The notes under the pieces are model-generated. The model was not told where the DNA came from, searched no databases, and was given only the letters and a program-made list of their open reading frames with translations. Positions 15,712-23,454 of a DNA stretch of 64,000 nt are shown here, piece after piece. Origin of the DNA: Lentzea sp. NBRC 102530 (lineage in GTDB: Bacteria > Actinomycetota > Actinomycetes > Mycobacteriales > Pseudonocardiaceae); contig NZ_BSTF01000008.1 in the NCBI RefSeq assembly GCF_030269365.1, positions 1 through 64,000 on the forward strand, in the 5' to 3' direction. The position numbers were made by a program, and so were the translations under genes. Position 1 is the stretch's first letter, and each line of letters begins with the position of its first letter.

Positions 15712-16827
15712 TCAGGGAAAATAAGTCGTTCCACCGTAGATGTCGCTGAGCACGACGCTTCCGGCGGCGACGCTGAGAACGTCGCTACCGAAACTCGTCT
15801 GAATGACGTCGCCCCTGCGCTCGTGGATTTCCGCTGTCAATTCGTTCCAGCATCCGGGAACGAGGATCGCGCCCGCCTCCACGACCACGAGCACGTCCGG
15901 GTTGATCACGTCGAGCAGCAGTTGCGCCGCCTGCCCGACGAGCCGCGCCCGTCGCCGGAACAACTCGACCGCGCGCCCGTCACCGCGTCGCCCCGCCTCG
16001 ATCAGCAGGTCCAGCGACGGTTCCGCGATGATCCCGAGCCGCGCGGCCCGTTCCGCGAGCGTCCGGTTCGACGTCGCGGCCTCCAGGCAACCCCGGCGCC
16101 CGCAGGGGCACGGGGTGTCGTCGTCCCGCAGCCGCAGGTGCGCGATCTCGCCCGCCGCGCCACCCGGACCGCTGTGCACCGACCCGCCGGTGACGATGGC
16201 CGCGTCGACCACGTTGCCCACGAACAGGTGCACCAGGCTGGTGCGGGCTCTGGGATCAGCCCCGAAGAGCTGCTCGGCCCGCGCGAGCGCCCTCGAGTGC
16301 GACTCGACCTGAACTGCCATGTCGAGCGCGGTGGTCAGGAACTGCCCGGCCGGAACGTCCTTCCAGCCGAGCTGGCTGTGCTCCACGATCGTGCCGTCGT
16401 CGATCCGCCCGCCGGTGGCGAGCCCGACCCCGATCGGCACCCTGTCGTGCCGGCGCAGGAACGCGGGCACCCGTTCGGCGATCCGCCGCAACGCCTTCGC
16501 CGCGTCGGGCCGGTGGTGCGGCTCCCGTTCCTCGGCGAGCACCCGCCCCCGCAGGTCCACGAGCGCCAGGGTCGTGTGCCCGTAAGCGATGTGCACCCCG
16601 CACACCACGTGCCGGTCCACGTCGATGTCCACCGGCACGTGCGGCCGCCCGATCGTCACCCGCGGCACCCGTGCGTCGACCTCGCGCACCAGCCCGCGCT
16701 CGGCGAGTTCGGCGTACTGCTTCGTGACGGTGGCGGCGCTCAGCCCGGTGAGGCGGGCGATGGTGCTGCGCGCGACGGGCCCGTGGTCCAGCACGGACCT
16801 GAGCACGGTGGCGGCGGTGCGGCTCAC
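15712..16827 (-). CDS. ROK-family transcriptional regulator
   Basis: The protein has 371 residues: an N-terminal winged helix (VARSTIARLTGLSAATVTKQY) followed by the ROK sugar-kinase-like domain with the zinc motif CPCGRRGC and the GEIAH segment. ROK repressors normally sense sugars or sugar phosphates. This one sits between a short leader peptide and the sulfonate operon on the same strand, which is unusual. GTG 16827 is fixed by GGGGAGGG a few nt upstream; the longer frame would pass through the leader. No kinase role can be excluded, but the helix-turn-helix makes regulation more likely. Confidence 0.85.
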   Translation of the reverse strand: MSRTAATVLRSVLDHGPVARSTIARLTGLSAATVTKQYAELAERGLVREVDARVPRVTIGRPHVPVDIDVDRHVVCGVHIAYGHTTLALVDLRGRVLAEEREPHHRPDAAKALRRIAERVPAFLRRHDRVPIGVGLATGGRIDDGTIVEHSQLGWKDVPAGQFLTTALDMAVQVESHSRALARAEQLFGADPRARTSLVHLFVGNVVDAAIVTGGSVHSGPGGAAGEIAHLRLRDDDTPCPCGRRGCLEAATSNRTLAERAARLGIIAEPSLDLLIEAGRRGDGRAVELFRRRARLVGQAAQLLLDVINPDVLVVVEAGAILVPGCWNELTAEIHERRGDVIQTSFGSDVLSVAAGSVVLSDIYGGTTYFP

Positions 16828-16867
16828 GTGTCCCTCCCCTTCTCGCAGGGGCTCGGCTGCTCTCCGG

Positions 16868-16957
16868 TCAGGCGAAGGCGGGCACGGCACAGATCGCGCT
16901 CGCCTGCCGACGGAGGTCGACGTGGCGGCGCGTGCTGAGCACGGATGCCTGGGACAC
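16868..16957 (-). CDS. Putative leader peptide of the RRHVDL...C type (sulfur-gene leader)
   Basis: A 23-29-codon open frame contains STRRHVDLRRQASAIC close to its end. That core is the hallmark of the short leader peptides that actinomycetes place upstream of sulfur-assimilation genes, where ribosome stalling at the Cys codon is thought to sense cysteine supply. GTG 16957 has GGAGG only 1 nt away and GTG 16942 is 16 nt from it, so the exact start is uncertain. It precedes the ROK gene by 40 nt and, through it, the TauD/Ssu operon. No long Cys run is present, so the mechanism may differ from poly-Cys attenuators. Confidence 0.7.
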   Translation of the reverse strand: MSQASVLSTRRHVDLRRQASAICAVPAFA

Positions 16958-17016
16958 GCCTCCGATGCTGACACCCGCCGCGCTCTTCAGCCAGACCGCC
17001 CACGTGGTGGGACGGG

Positions 17017-17922
17017 CTAGCGGGCCAGCACGCGTTCGACGTTGTGCTCGGCGATCTCCCGCATCGCCGCCCGGTGCGGGAAGTCGCCGTCCAGCAACCG
17101 GAGCGGACCCTCCACAAGGGACAGGTGCTGCGCCAGCCGGTACAGCGAGAGCCGCGCGGGGTCGAGCCCTGGCGCCGGCCGGTAGTGCTCGTGGAACCGC
17201 AGTTCCAGGAACGCGTGCTCCCACTCGACGTCGAAGAACATCACGCCCTCGATGTCGATCAGCACCGGCCGTGAGTCCACCACGAGCACGTGGTCGGGGC
17301 CGAGTTCGCCGTGGATCAGCCCGTACGTCGAGCGCGGTTCGATCGCCGCGTGCCGGTCGCGCAGCGCGGACTCCAGCCGCGCTCGTTCGGCGGCGATGCG
17401 TGGCACCCGCGCGCAGCACTCGTCCAGGTGCCGCAGAGCGCGCTCCAGCACCACGTCCGGCACCGGTGGCGCGTCGGCCGGCTGCAACGCGCTCGGGCGG
17501 CCGTAGCGCGGGCTGGTGTGCCGGTGCATGCCCGCCACGTCGTCCCACAGCCGGTCCAGGGCGTCGGCGTCGTGGCCCAGCACCTTCTCCAGGAACTCGC
17601 CGCCGAGGTCCTCGACCACGATCACGTCCCGGTCCACCAGCACGAGCCGGGGCACGCCCGCGCCCGCCTCAGCCAGGGTGGTGTGGGCGGTGAGGAACAG
17701 GTCGCGCCCGCTCGCGTTGCCGAACAACGGGTCCGGCTCGTGCTCGGGCCAGTAGTCCTCGTCCGGGCGCCACACGTAGGCGACGCCGGTGGTGCCGTCG
17801 TCGAGCGTCAGCCGGTAGACGCCCTTCTTGCTGCCGCCGCGCAGCCGGGCCACGTCGCGCAGTTCTCTGCCGTACGCCGCCTGCGCGATGCCCGCGAGGT
17901 CGGCCACCCCCAGATGTGCCAC
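17017..17922 (-). CDS. Aminoglycoside-phosphotransferase-family (APH-like) kinase
   Basis: The protein has 301 residues with a protein-kinase-like fold: an N-lobe with LRGGSKKGVYRLTLDDG, a catalytic loop LIHGELGPDHVLV, and a metal-binding DIEG. The usual loop reads HGDLxxxN; here Glu replaces the Asp and the Asn position is shifted, so catalysis may differ. The family phosphorylates small hydroxylated molecules such as choline, fructosamine or antibiotics. The substrate is not predictable. GTG 17922 is preceded by TATCGT at 8 nt (minus strand), a leaderless arrangement. It is divergent from the ECF sigma factor gene. Confidence 0.75.
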   Translation of the reverse strand: MAHLGVADLAGIAQAAYGRELRDVARLRGGSKKGVYRLTLDDGTTGVAYVWRPDEDYWPEHEPDPLFGNASGRDLFLTAHTTLAEAGAGVPRLVLVDRDVIVVEDLGGEFLEKVLGHDADALDRLWDDVAGMHRHTSPRYGRPSALQPADAPPVPDVVLERALRHLDECCARVPRIAAERARLESALRDRHAAIEPRSTYGLIHGELGPDHVLVVDSRPVLIDIEGVMFFDVEWEHAFLELRFHEHYRPAPGLDPARLSLYRLAQHLSLVEGPLRLLDGDFPHRAAMREIAEHNVERVLAR

Positions 17923-17930
17923 GCTCGGCG

Positions 17931-17936
17931 ACGATA
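17931..17936 (-). promoter_or_regulatory. Predicted -10 box (TATCGT) of the phosphotransferase gene
   Basis: On the minus strand TATCGT is separated from the GTG at 17922 by 8 nt, with no purine-rich ribosome-binding site. It supports the chosen start and a leaderless transcript. Confidence 0.45.
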
Positions 17937-17993
17937 GACGGAGGCACGTGAAACCGGTGCCAACACTTGCGGGGCGGGCGGACACGAGCAGGT

Positions 17994-18569
17994 ATGACAA
18001 CCGAAGACCCTGACGACCGCACGCTGTGGTCGCAGGCCGCCGGTGGCAGCGCGCACGCCTTCGGGGTGCTGTTCGACCGGCACGCGAAGGCGGTCTACAA
18101 CCACTGCTTCCGGTTGACGGCCTCCTGGGCCGAGGCGGAGGACCAGCTGCAGGCCACGTTCCTGCTGGCCTGGCGCAAACGCGCCGACGTGCGGCTCGAA
18201 CGCGAGTCCGCGCTGCCGTGGCTGCTCACCGTCGCCACCAACGTCGTGCGCAACGAACAGCGCTCGCTCACCCGGCGCCTCAAGAACCTCCGGCGCGTGA
18301 GCGAGGACCGCGCCGTGCCCGACCACGCCGACCTCGTCGCCGAACGGATCGACGACCAGCAGCGGATGCGCGACCTGCTCGCCGCCGTGCGCAAGCTGCC
18401 GCGCAACGAACGCGAGGCGCTCGCCCTGTGCGTGTGGTCCGAGGTGTCCTACGCCGACGCGGCGGCGGTCCTCGGCATCACCGAGGGCAGCGTCCGCGCA
18501 CGGGTCAGCAAGGCCAGGTCGAAGCTCCAGCACCACCGCGAACTCGTGCCCGCAGGGGAGGACCGATGA
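17994..18569 (+). CDS. ECF-type RNA polymerase sigma factor
   Basis: The protein has 191 residues. Sigma region 2 (LFDRHAKAVYNHCFRLTASWAEAEDQLQ) is joined by a charged linker to region 4 (LPRNEREALAL...YADAAAVLGITEGSVRARVSKAR); regions 1 and 3 are absent, as in ECF factors. It directs RNA polymerase to a small regulon, probably in response to an envelope signal relayed by the membrane protein encoded next (ATGA overlap). ATG 17994 gives the normal N-terminus. The ECF subgroup cannot be assigned by eye. Confidence 0.88.
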   Translation: MTTEDPDDRTLWSQAAGGSAHAFGVLFDRHAKAVYNHCFRLTASWAEAEDQLQATFLLAWRKRADVRLERESALPWLLTVATNVVRNEQRSLTRRLKNLRRVSEDRAVPDHADLVAERIDDQQRMRDLLAAVRKLPRNEREALALCVWSEVSYADAAAVLGITEGSVRARVSKARSKLQHHRELVPAGEDR

Positions 18570-19450
18570 CCGACATGCTCCCGCCCACCCGCGACCTGCC
18601 TCCCGGCAGCCACACCCGGATCCGCGCCGAGCTCGAACGGGCCGCCGCGGGCCGCACCAGGCGCCGGTCGCTCTTCCCCGTGCTCGCCGGGAAGAGCCGT
18701 CGCCGGCTGCTGTTCCCCGTCCTCGCCGGGGTCGCCTCGGTGGCGGCCGTGGCCACCAGCGTGGCGTTGCTCCCGCCGGCCCCGGGACCGCCCGCCCCGG
18801 CCGTCCAGATCACCAGCACCCCGATGGACACGCCGAAGGCACCGGACTTCGGGGTGCCGGAGGAAACCGTCAAGGCGATCGAGAAGGACTGCGGCCAAGT
18901 CGCCGGGGCCGGCGACGCGAAGCTGTACCAGCTGCTCGACGGCGAGGTCCGGTTCGCGTTGCTCTACAGCGGCAGCGCGGCGCTCGACTGCACCATCGGT
19001 GTCGGCGGCATGCCGTACAACTCCGGCTTCGCGGGCACCGAGGTGAAGTGGCTGCCGGGGCACTTCTCCGTCGACCTCAGCGGGGCGAGCGCCGGTGGTG
19101 ACCTCAACCTGAAGCCGATCTACCAAGGCGTGCCCGGCAGCCGCACCGTCGCCGGCCGGGTCGACGGCCGGGTCGCGCGGGTGACGTACACGATCGACGG
19201 CCGGACCGTGGAGGCCGGCATCGCCAACGGCACGTTCCTCGTCCGGATGTACTACCCGTCGGACTGGCAGATCCCGAACATCGACGACCAGGGGGTCCTG
19301 CGGTTCTACGACGCGGCGGGCACCCTGCTCGGCACCGGTGCCGACGTGTGGAAGAAGTGCTACGTCGACCCCCAGGGCAAGGTCGTCCAGGGCGACCGGC
19401 GCGCGGACCCGGCGACGTGCGTCCCCGCCACCCCGTGGAACCCGAGGTAG
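18566..19450 (+). CDS. Single-pass membrane protein encoded with the ECF sigma factor
   Basis: The protein has 294 residues. A cytoplasmic N-terminus of about 60 residues begins TDMLPPTRDLPPGSHTRIRAELERA, then one transmembrane helix (VASVAAVATSVALLPPA), then an extracytoplasmic domain of about 200 residues containing several Cys. This layout and the 4-nt overlap with the sigma gene suggest an anti-sigma-like partner, although no zinc-binding HxxxCxxC motif is present. The segment LFPVLAGKSRRR/LFPVLAGVAS is a local tandem duplication just before the helix. GGGGAGG precedes the ATG. The function is inferred from topology and position. Confidence 0.6.
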   Translation: MTDMLPPTRDLPPGSHTRIRAELERAAAGRTRRRSLFPVLAGKSRRRLLFPVLAGVASVAAVATSVALLPPAPGPPAPAVQITSTPMDTPKAPDFGVPEETVKAIEKDCGQVAGAGDAKLYQLLDGEVRFALLYSGSAALDCTIGVGGMPYNSGFAGTEVKWLPGHFSVDLSGASAGGDLNLKPIYQGVPGSRTVAGRVDGRVARVTYTIDGRTVEAGIANGTFLVRMYYPSDWQIPNIDDQGVLRFYDAAGTLLGTGADVWKKCYVDPQGKVVQGDRRADPATCVPATPWNPR

Positions 19451-19480
19451 AGCTCACTACCACCCGGTCAGTTCAAGCGA

Positions 19481-19496
19481 CATACTGGTTGGTATG
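19481..19496. promoter_or_regulatory. Inverted repeat CATACTGGTTGGTATG over the start codon of the hydrolase
   Basis: Arms CATAC and GTATG flank TGGTTG. The first arm with the next base (CATACT) can serve as a -10 box 7 nt before the ATG at 19494, and the second arm contains that ATG. The layout resembles a TetR-type operator, but no TetR gene is adjacent. This is a low-confidence site. Confidence 0.35.
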
Positions 19497-20408
19497 ACGA
19501 CTGTGGCGCACTTCGGCGGGACCAGCCACCACGCGGACCTCGACGGGCCCGTGCACTGGGTCGACTTCGGCGGACCGGAAGACGGTCCCCGCGTCGTGCT
19601 CGTGCACGGGCTCGGCGGCTCCCACCTCAACTGGGTGCTGCTGGCGCCGTTGCTGGCGCGGAAGGCCCGCGTCACGGCCGTCGACCTCGCCGGGCACGGC
19701 CTCACCAACCCGGAGGGGCGCGAGACCACCGTCCAGGCCAACACGAAGCTGCTCGGCCGGTTCCTGCGCGAGGTCGTCGGCGAACCGGTGGTCCTCGTCG
19801 GCAACTCGATGGGCGGGCTGATCTCGCTCTTCCAGACCGCCTACGACCCCGAGCTGGTCAGGGGCCTGGTGCTGGTCGACCCGGCGTTGCCGATGGTGCT
19901 CGGCACGCGCCCGGACCCGACGATGCTCGGCACGTTCTTCCTGTACTCGGTGCCGGGCCTGGGGGAGCGGTTCCTCGCGAGGTCACGGGCCGTGCCCGCC
20001 CGCCGGCAGGTCGACCGCCTGCTGGAACTGGTGTGCGCCGACCCCTCCGGCATCCCCGAGGAGCTCAAGAACGCGAGCGTGCACCTGATCGGCGAGCGGG
20101 CCAAGGTCGAGGGCCTCGACAAGGCGTTCATCGCGGCCGCGCGCAGCGTCGTGTTCACGAGCTCCAGGCGCGGCGCCTACCACGCCGCGATGGGGAAGAT
20201 CCGCGTGCCGGTGTTCCTGATGAGCGGCGACAAGGACCGGCTGGTCAACGTCGCCGCCGCCCGGTACGTGGCGCGCATGTACCCGCACTGGCGCTACGAC
20301 GAGTTCGCGAACGTCGGTCACGTGCCCCAGATGGAGATCCCCGAGGTCGTGTCCGAGAGGGTCCTGGCCTGGATGGACGCCAACCGCCTGAGCACGTCCG
20401 CGAGCTGA
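19494..20408 (+). CDS. Alpha/beta-fold hydrolase
   Basis: The protein has 304 residues. The oxyanion HG motif is VLVHGLGGSHLNW, the nucleophile elbow VGNSMGG carries Ser105, the acid lies in MSGDKDRLV, and the catalytic His in NVGHVPQ. This is a complete triad of an esterase, lipase or epoxide-hydrolase-like enzyme acting in the cytoplasm; there is no signal peptide. The start is set by the leaderless-type signal at 19481-19486. The last 91 nt overlap the convergent gene ending at 20318. The substrate is unknown. Confidence 0.82.
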   Translation: MTTVAHFGGTSHHADLDGPVHWVDFGGPEDGPRVVLVHGLGGSHLNWVLLAPLLARKARVTAVDLAGHGLTNPEGRETTVQANTKLLGRFLREVVGEPVVLVGNSMGGLISLFQTAYDPELVRGLVLVDPALPMVLGTRPDPTMLGTFFLYSVPGLGERFLARSRAVPARRQVDRLLELVCADPSGIPEELKNASVHLIGERAKVEGLDKAFIAAARSVVFTSSRRGAYHAAMGKIRVPVFLMSGDKDRLVNVAAARYVARMYPHWRYDEFANVGHVPQMEIPEVVSERVLAWMDANRLSTSAS

Positions 20409-20824
20409 CCGAGGGTGAGCCGCTCCCGCAGCACGGGGGCGGCCCCGGTCAGCACGAAGTGGTCGTCGTGCTGCTCGACGCCGGTGAGCTCGATGCCACG
20501 CGGCAGGTCCGGCACGGCGAACACCTTCGCCGGCAGCCACCGGTGCGGCCTGACGTGCAGCTCGCCACCGACCAACCGGACAGTCAGCGGCAACCAACCG
20601 AACGGGTGCAACTCCGGGATGTCGGCTTTGGCGACCTCGACGCGGAACTCGACCGGCGAGGCCACCAGGACCGCGGGCGGGTTGACGTGCACGTCGCGGC
20701 ACACGACCGTCGCGCGGCGCGCCCGCCAGCGCGACCACCGCACGTCCTCCAGCTCGATCCGGACGTCGTCGAGCTGACCGAGCGCCAGTCCCAGGGCGCC
20801 CAGCCGTGCGTCGAGTCCGACCAC
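20318..20824 (-). CDS. Small protein resembling DUF2993/LmeA-type lipid-binding domains
   Basis: The 168-residue frame alternates hydrophobic strands (VRIELEDVRW, RRATVVCRDVHVNPPAVLV, VEFRVEVAKADIPEL, LTVRLVGGELHVRPHRWL) in the pattern of DUF2993 lipid-binding proteins, but without the usual N-terminal signal. It starts with GTG 20824, 48 nt after the acyltransferase stop and in the same direction, so they are probably one operon. It overlaps the end of the alpha/beta-hydrolase gene by 91 nt, which is long for a convergent pair. The codon pattern and conserved-looking strands favour a real gene; the family assignment is tentative. Confidence 0.55.
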   Translation of the reverse strand: MVGLDARLGALGLALGQLDDVRIELEDVRWSRWRARRATVVCRDVHVNPPAVLVASPVEFRVEVAKADIPELHPFGWLPLTVRLVGGELHVRPHRWLPAKVFAVPDLPRGIELTGVEQHDDHFVLTGAAPVLRERLTLGQLADVLRRLASIQARTLSDTTSGISIWGT

Positions 20825-20871
20825 GGTCAGGTGCGCCTCGTGCGCACCCGCCTGGATCGTCAGGTCGTGCC

Positions 20872-22413
20872 TCAGGCCGTTGGCTCCGGCTTCGCGGCGG
20901 GCTCCGGCTTCACGCCGTTCGTGGCGGCCTTGGAGGTCGACCGCACGGCACGGGGCCGGGGAGCGGGCTTCTTGGCCACCGGCTTGGCGGGAGCGGCGTC
21001 CACGACCTTCTCCGCCACTTCCGTCTTCTCCGCGGCTTCGGCGGCCAGCGCGACCATCTCGTCGAAGCCCGTGCGGATGCCGTCCGCGAGCAGCTGCACG
21101 TCCGGCACGCCGTCGAAGTCGGCGTTGATGCCGAAGGTGAACCGGTCGAGGTAGGAGAAGATGCCGACGGTGATCCGGATCGTCGAGGCGACCGGCACGT
21201 ACGGGAACATCTCCACCAGCGGGCGGCCGAGCATGTAGAGCGGGATGCGCGGGCCCGGCACGTTCGTGGTGACGGTCTGCAGGATCTGCTGCGGGAACCG
21301 CATCGCCGTGCGCGAACCGAGCGCCATCAACGTCGGCGCCGCGAAGTTCGACAGGTTCGTGATCACGTCGGCGCCCGCGGCCTGGCGCGAGCTCTTCAGG
21401 TCGTCCATCTGCGCGCGGATCGACGCGAGGCGCTTGACCGGGTCCGCCTCGCCGACCGGCAGGTTCACCAGCACGGCGCTGACGCGGTTGTTGAGTTCGT
21501 TGTGCTGGTCCGCCTTGCGCATCGACACCGGCACCATGGTCCGCACGACCATGCCCTCGGTCAGTTCGCCGCGCTTCTCCAGCAGGTCGCGGAACCCGCG
21601 GGTGATCGCCGTCAGGATGACGTCGTTGACGGTGCCCCCCGCGGCGGCGCGGATCTGTTTGATCTCAGCCAGGTTCGCGCGCGCCCACACCCAGCGGCGG
21701 TGCGGCCCGATGGGACCGTTGAGCGACGTCGCCGCGCGCGTGACCAGACGCTTCGCCGTACCGGGAAGAGAACCGAGAACGGTCTTGCCGAAGTCCAGGA
21801 TCTCGCTCAGCGAACGGACGTTGCGCGCCACCGCGGGCAACGCGGACAGGTGCTGCACCGGCGTCACCACGGCGTCGCGCACGCCGTCGATCACGAGGTC
21901 CAGAGTGGACGGCTGCTTCTCCGGCGTCCACTCCTTCGGTTCCGGCAGCACGCTCTCGGACTTGAAGTCGAGGATGAGCTGGAGCATGTCCGATCCGGAC
22001 ACCCCGTCGATCATGCAGTGGTGGACCTTGGAGATGATCGCCCAGCGGCCGCCCTCGAGACCCTCGACGAGCCACGCCTCCCACATCGGCTTCTTGTCGT
22101 CGAGCTTCTGCGCGAAGATCCGGCCCGCGAGGTTGCGCAGCTGGTCCTCCCCGCCCGGCGACGGCACCGCGGTGTGGCGCACGTGGTAGAGGATGTTGAA
22201 GTGGTCGTCGTCGACCCACACCGGGCGGCCGACGTGGAACGGCAGCGCCTTCACCTTCTGCCGGTAGCGCGGCACCTGGTCCATGCGCGCCAGGAAGAGC
22301 CGGATCACGTCGCCGTACGACGGGACCGGTCCCTCGAAGACCAGGACGGAACCCACGTGCATGGGCACGTTCTCGTCCTCGATGAAGTAGAAGCTGGCGT
22401 CCAAAGAGCTCAT
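20872..22413 (-). CDS. WS/DGAT-family O-acyltransferase (wax ester synthase/diacylglycerol acyltransferase)
   Basis: The protein has 513 residues. The catalytic HHxxxDG motif is HHCMIDG (His131, His132, Asp136), preceded by the typical start MSSLDASFYFIEDENVPMHVGS. Such enzymes transfer acyl-CoA to diacylglycerol or fatty alcohol and make storage lipids at the membrane. After the normal C-terminal domain there is a tail of about 50 residues rich in Ala, Pro and Lys (APAKPVAKKPAPRPR), probably disordered. ATG 22413 gives the conserved beginning; a longer frame adds an unconserved Cys-rich stretch. It is divergent from an alpha/beta hydrolase that may share lipid metabolism. Confidence 0.9.
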   Translation of the reverse strand: MSSLDASFYFIEDENVPMHVGSVLVFEGPVPSYGDVIRLFLARMDQVPRYRQKVKALPFHVGRPVWVDDDHFNILYHVRHTAVPSPGGEDQLRNLAGRIFAQKLDDKKPMWEAWLVEGLEGGRWAIISKVHHCMIDGVSGSDMLQLILDFKSESVLPEPKEWTPEKQPSTLDLVIDGVRDAVVTPVQHLSALPAVARNVRSLSEILDFGKTVLGSLPGTAKRLVTRAATSLNGPIGPHRRWVWARANLAEIKQIRAAAGGTVNDVILTAITRGFRDLLEKRGELTEGMVVRTMVPVSMRKADQHNELNNRVSAVLVNLPVGEADPVKRLASIRAQMDDLKSSRQAAGADVITNLSNFAAPTLMALGSRTAMRFPQQILQTVTTNVPGPRIPLYMLGRPLVEMFPYVPVASTIRITVGIFSYLDRFTFGINADFDGVPDVQLLADGIRTGFDEMVALAAEAAEKTEVAEKVVDAAPAKPVAKKPAPRPRAVRSTSKAATNGVKPEPAAKPEPTA

Positions 22414-22635
22414 GCGATCCACTCGAAAAAGAGTAGAGCAGCACTGCGTCTCAATCGACGTCCATGCAGGTGAGAGGCACTGCACAGCTGTGAGGTTGCC
22501 AACGCGTTACCTGCACGTGGCGAATCGAGACTCGAAAGTACTGGCCAAAAGATCGTTCAGGAAACATCATGGACTCACTGGGCAGCGCCGCCCAGGGGCG
22601 CCGGCTCGGGGTTGTCGACGTGTGGGGAGGCTCGT
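22414..22635. other. Divergent promoter region between the acyltransferase and a hydrolase
   Basis: The 222 nt are AT-richer than their surroundings. GGGGAGG at 22624-22630 is the ribosome-binding site for the plus-strand hydrolase. TACTCT (minus strand, about 16 nt before the acyltransferase ATG) is a possible -10. The short inverted repeat ACTCGAAAAAGAGT near 22421-22434 could be an operator. I saw no small gene. Confidence 0.4.
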
Positions 22636-23454
22636 ATGTCCGCCGTACCTTCGGACGAAGTCTTCGATGTTCCTGCTGCCTCTCCCCTCCAGCTCGTCAG
22701 AGGCTCCGCACCCGGTCTGTTCTGGTACCTGACCGAACCCACCCGCTGCGCGCTCGACGTCAGCGAGTTCGTGGCCACCAGGTCGATGCTGCGCGGTGCT
22801 CCGTCGGGTGACGGCCACCCGGTCCTCGTCTTCCCCGGCCTCGGCGCCGCCGACTCGTCGACGGTGATGCTGCGCCGTTTCCTGACCGGCCTGGGCTATC
22901 GGGTGAACCCGTGGGGCCTCGGCCGCAACATCGGGCCGACGCGCAAGGCCGTGGACGGCATGCACGCGTTGGTGAAGAAGGTCTCCGACGAGTGCGGCAA
23001 ACCGGTGTCCATTGTGGGCTGGTCGCTCGGCGGGATCTTCGCGCGCGAGATGGCGCGCGACCACCCGCACCGCGTCCGTCAGGTGATCACGATGGGCTCG
23101 CCGTACAACATGTGCGATCCCGTGCAGTCGCGGGCGATGCCGGCGTTCGCGTTGTTCTCGCGCCTGCACATCCCGAAGGACGAGTTCCCGCCGCCGGAGT
23201 CGACCCGGCCGCCGATCCCGGTGCCCGCCACGTCGATCTACTCCAAGACCGACGGCATCGTGTCGTGGGAGTCGTGCGTCGAGGAACCGGGACCGCGCCG
23301 GGAGAACGTCCAGGTGTCGTCGTCACACCTGGGCTACGGCTTCAACTCCAGCGTGCTGTGGGTGGTGGCGGACCGCTTGGCGCAGGCGGAGGGCACGTGG
23401 GCACCCTTCGCCGCGCCTCCCGGCATGCAGCGCCTGTACCCGCGCGCCGCTTAG
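22636..23454 (+). CDS. Alpha/beta-fold hydrolase (lipase-like)
   Basis: The protein has 272 residues. VLVFPGLGAADSS is the oxyanion region, VGWSLGG the nucleophile elbow, TDGIVSWESC holds the acid, and SSHLGYG the His. The PHRVRQVITMGSPYNM segment resembles actinobacterial lipase/PHA-depolymerase-like proteins. ATG 22636 is supported by GGGGAGG 5 nt upstream. Being divergent from a WS/DGAT gene suggests a role with acyl esters, by inference. No signal peptide is evident. The 3' end overlaps the convergent secreted-protein gene by 4 nt. Confidence 0.82.
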   Translation: MSAVPSDEVFDVPAASPLQLVRGSAPGLFWYLTEPTRCALDVSEFVATRSMLRGAPSGDGHPVLVFPGLGAADSSTVMLRRFLTGLGYRVNPWGLGRNIGPTRKAVDGMHALVKKVSDECGKPVSIVGWSLGGIFAREMARDHPHRVRQVITMGSPYNMCDPVQSRAMPAFALFSRLHIPKDEFPPPESTRPPIPVPATSIYSKTDGIVSWESCVEEPGPRRENVQVSSSHLGYGFNSSVLWVVADRLAQAEGTWAPFAAPPGMQRLYPRAA

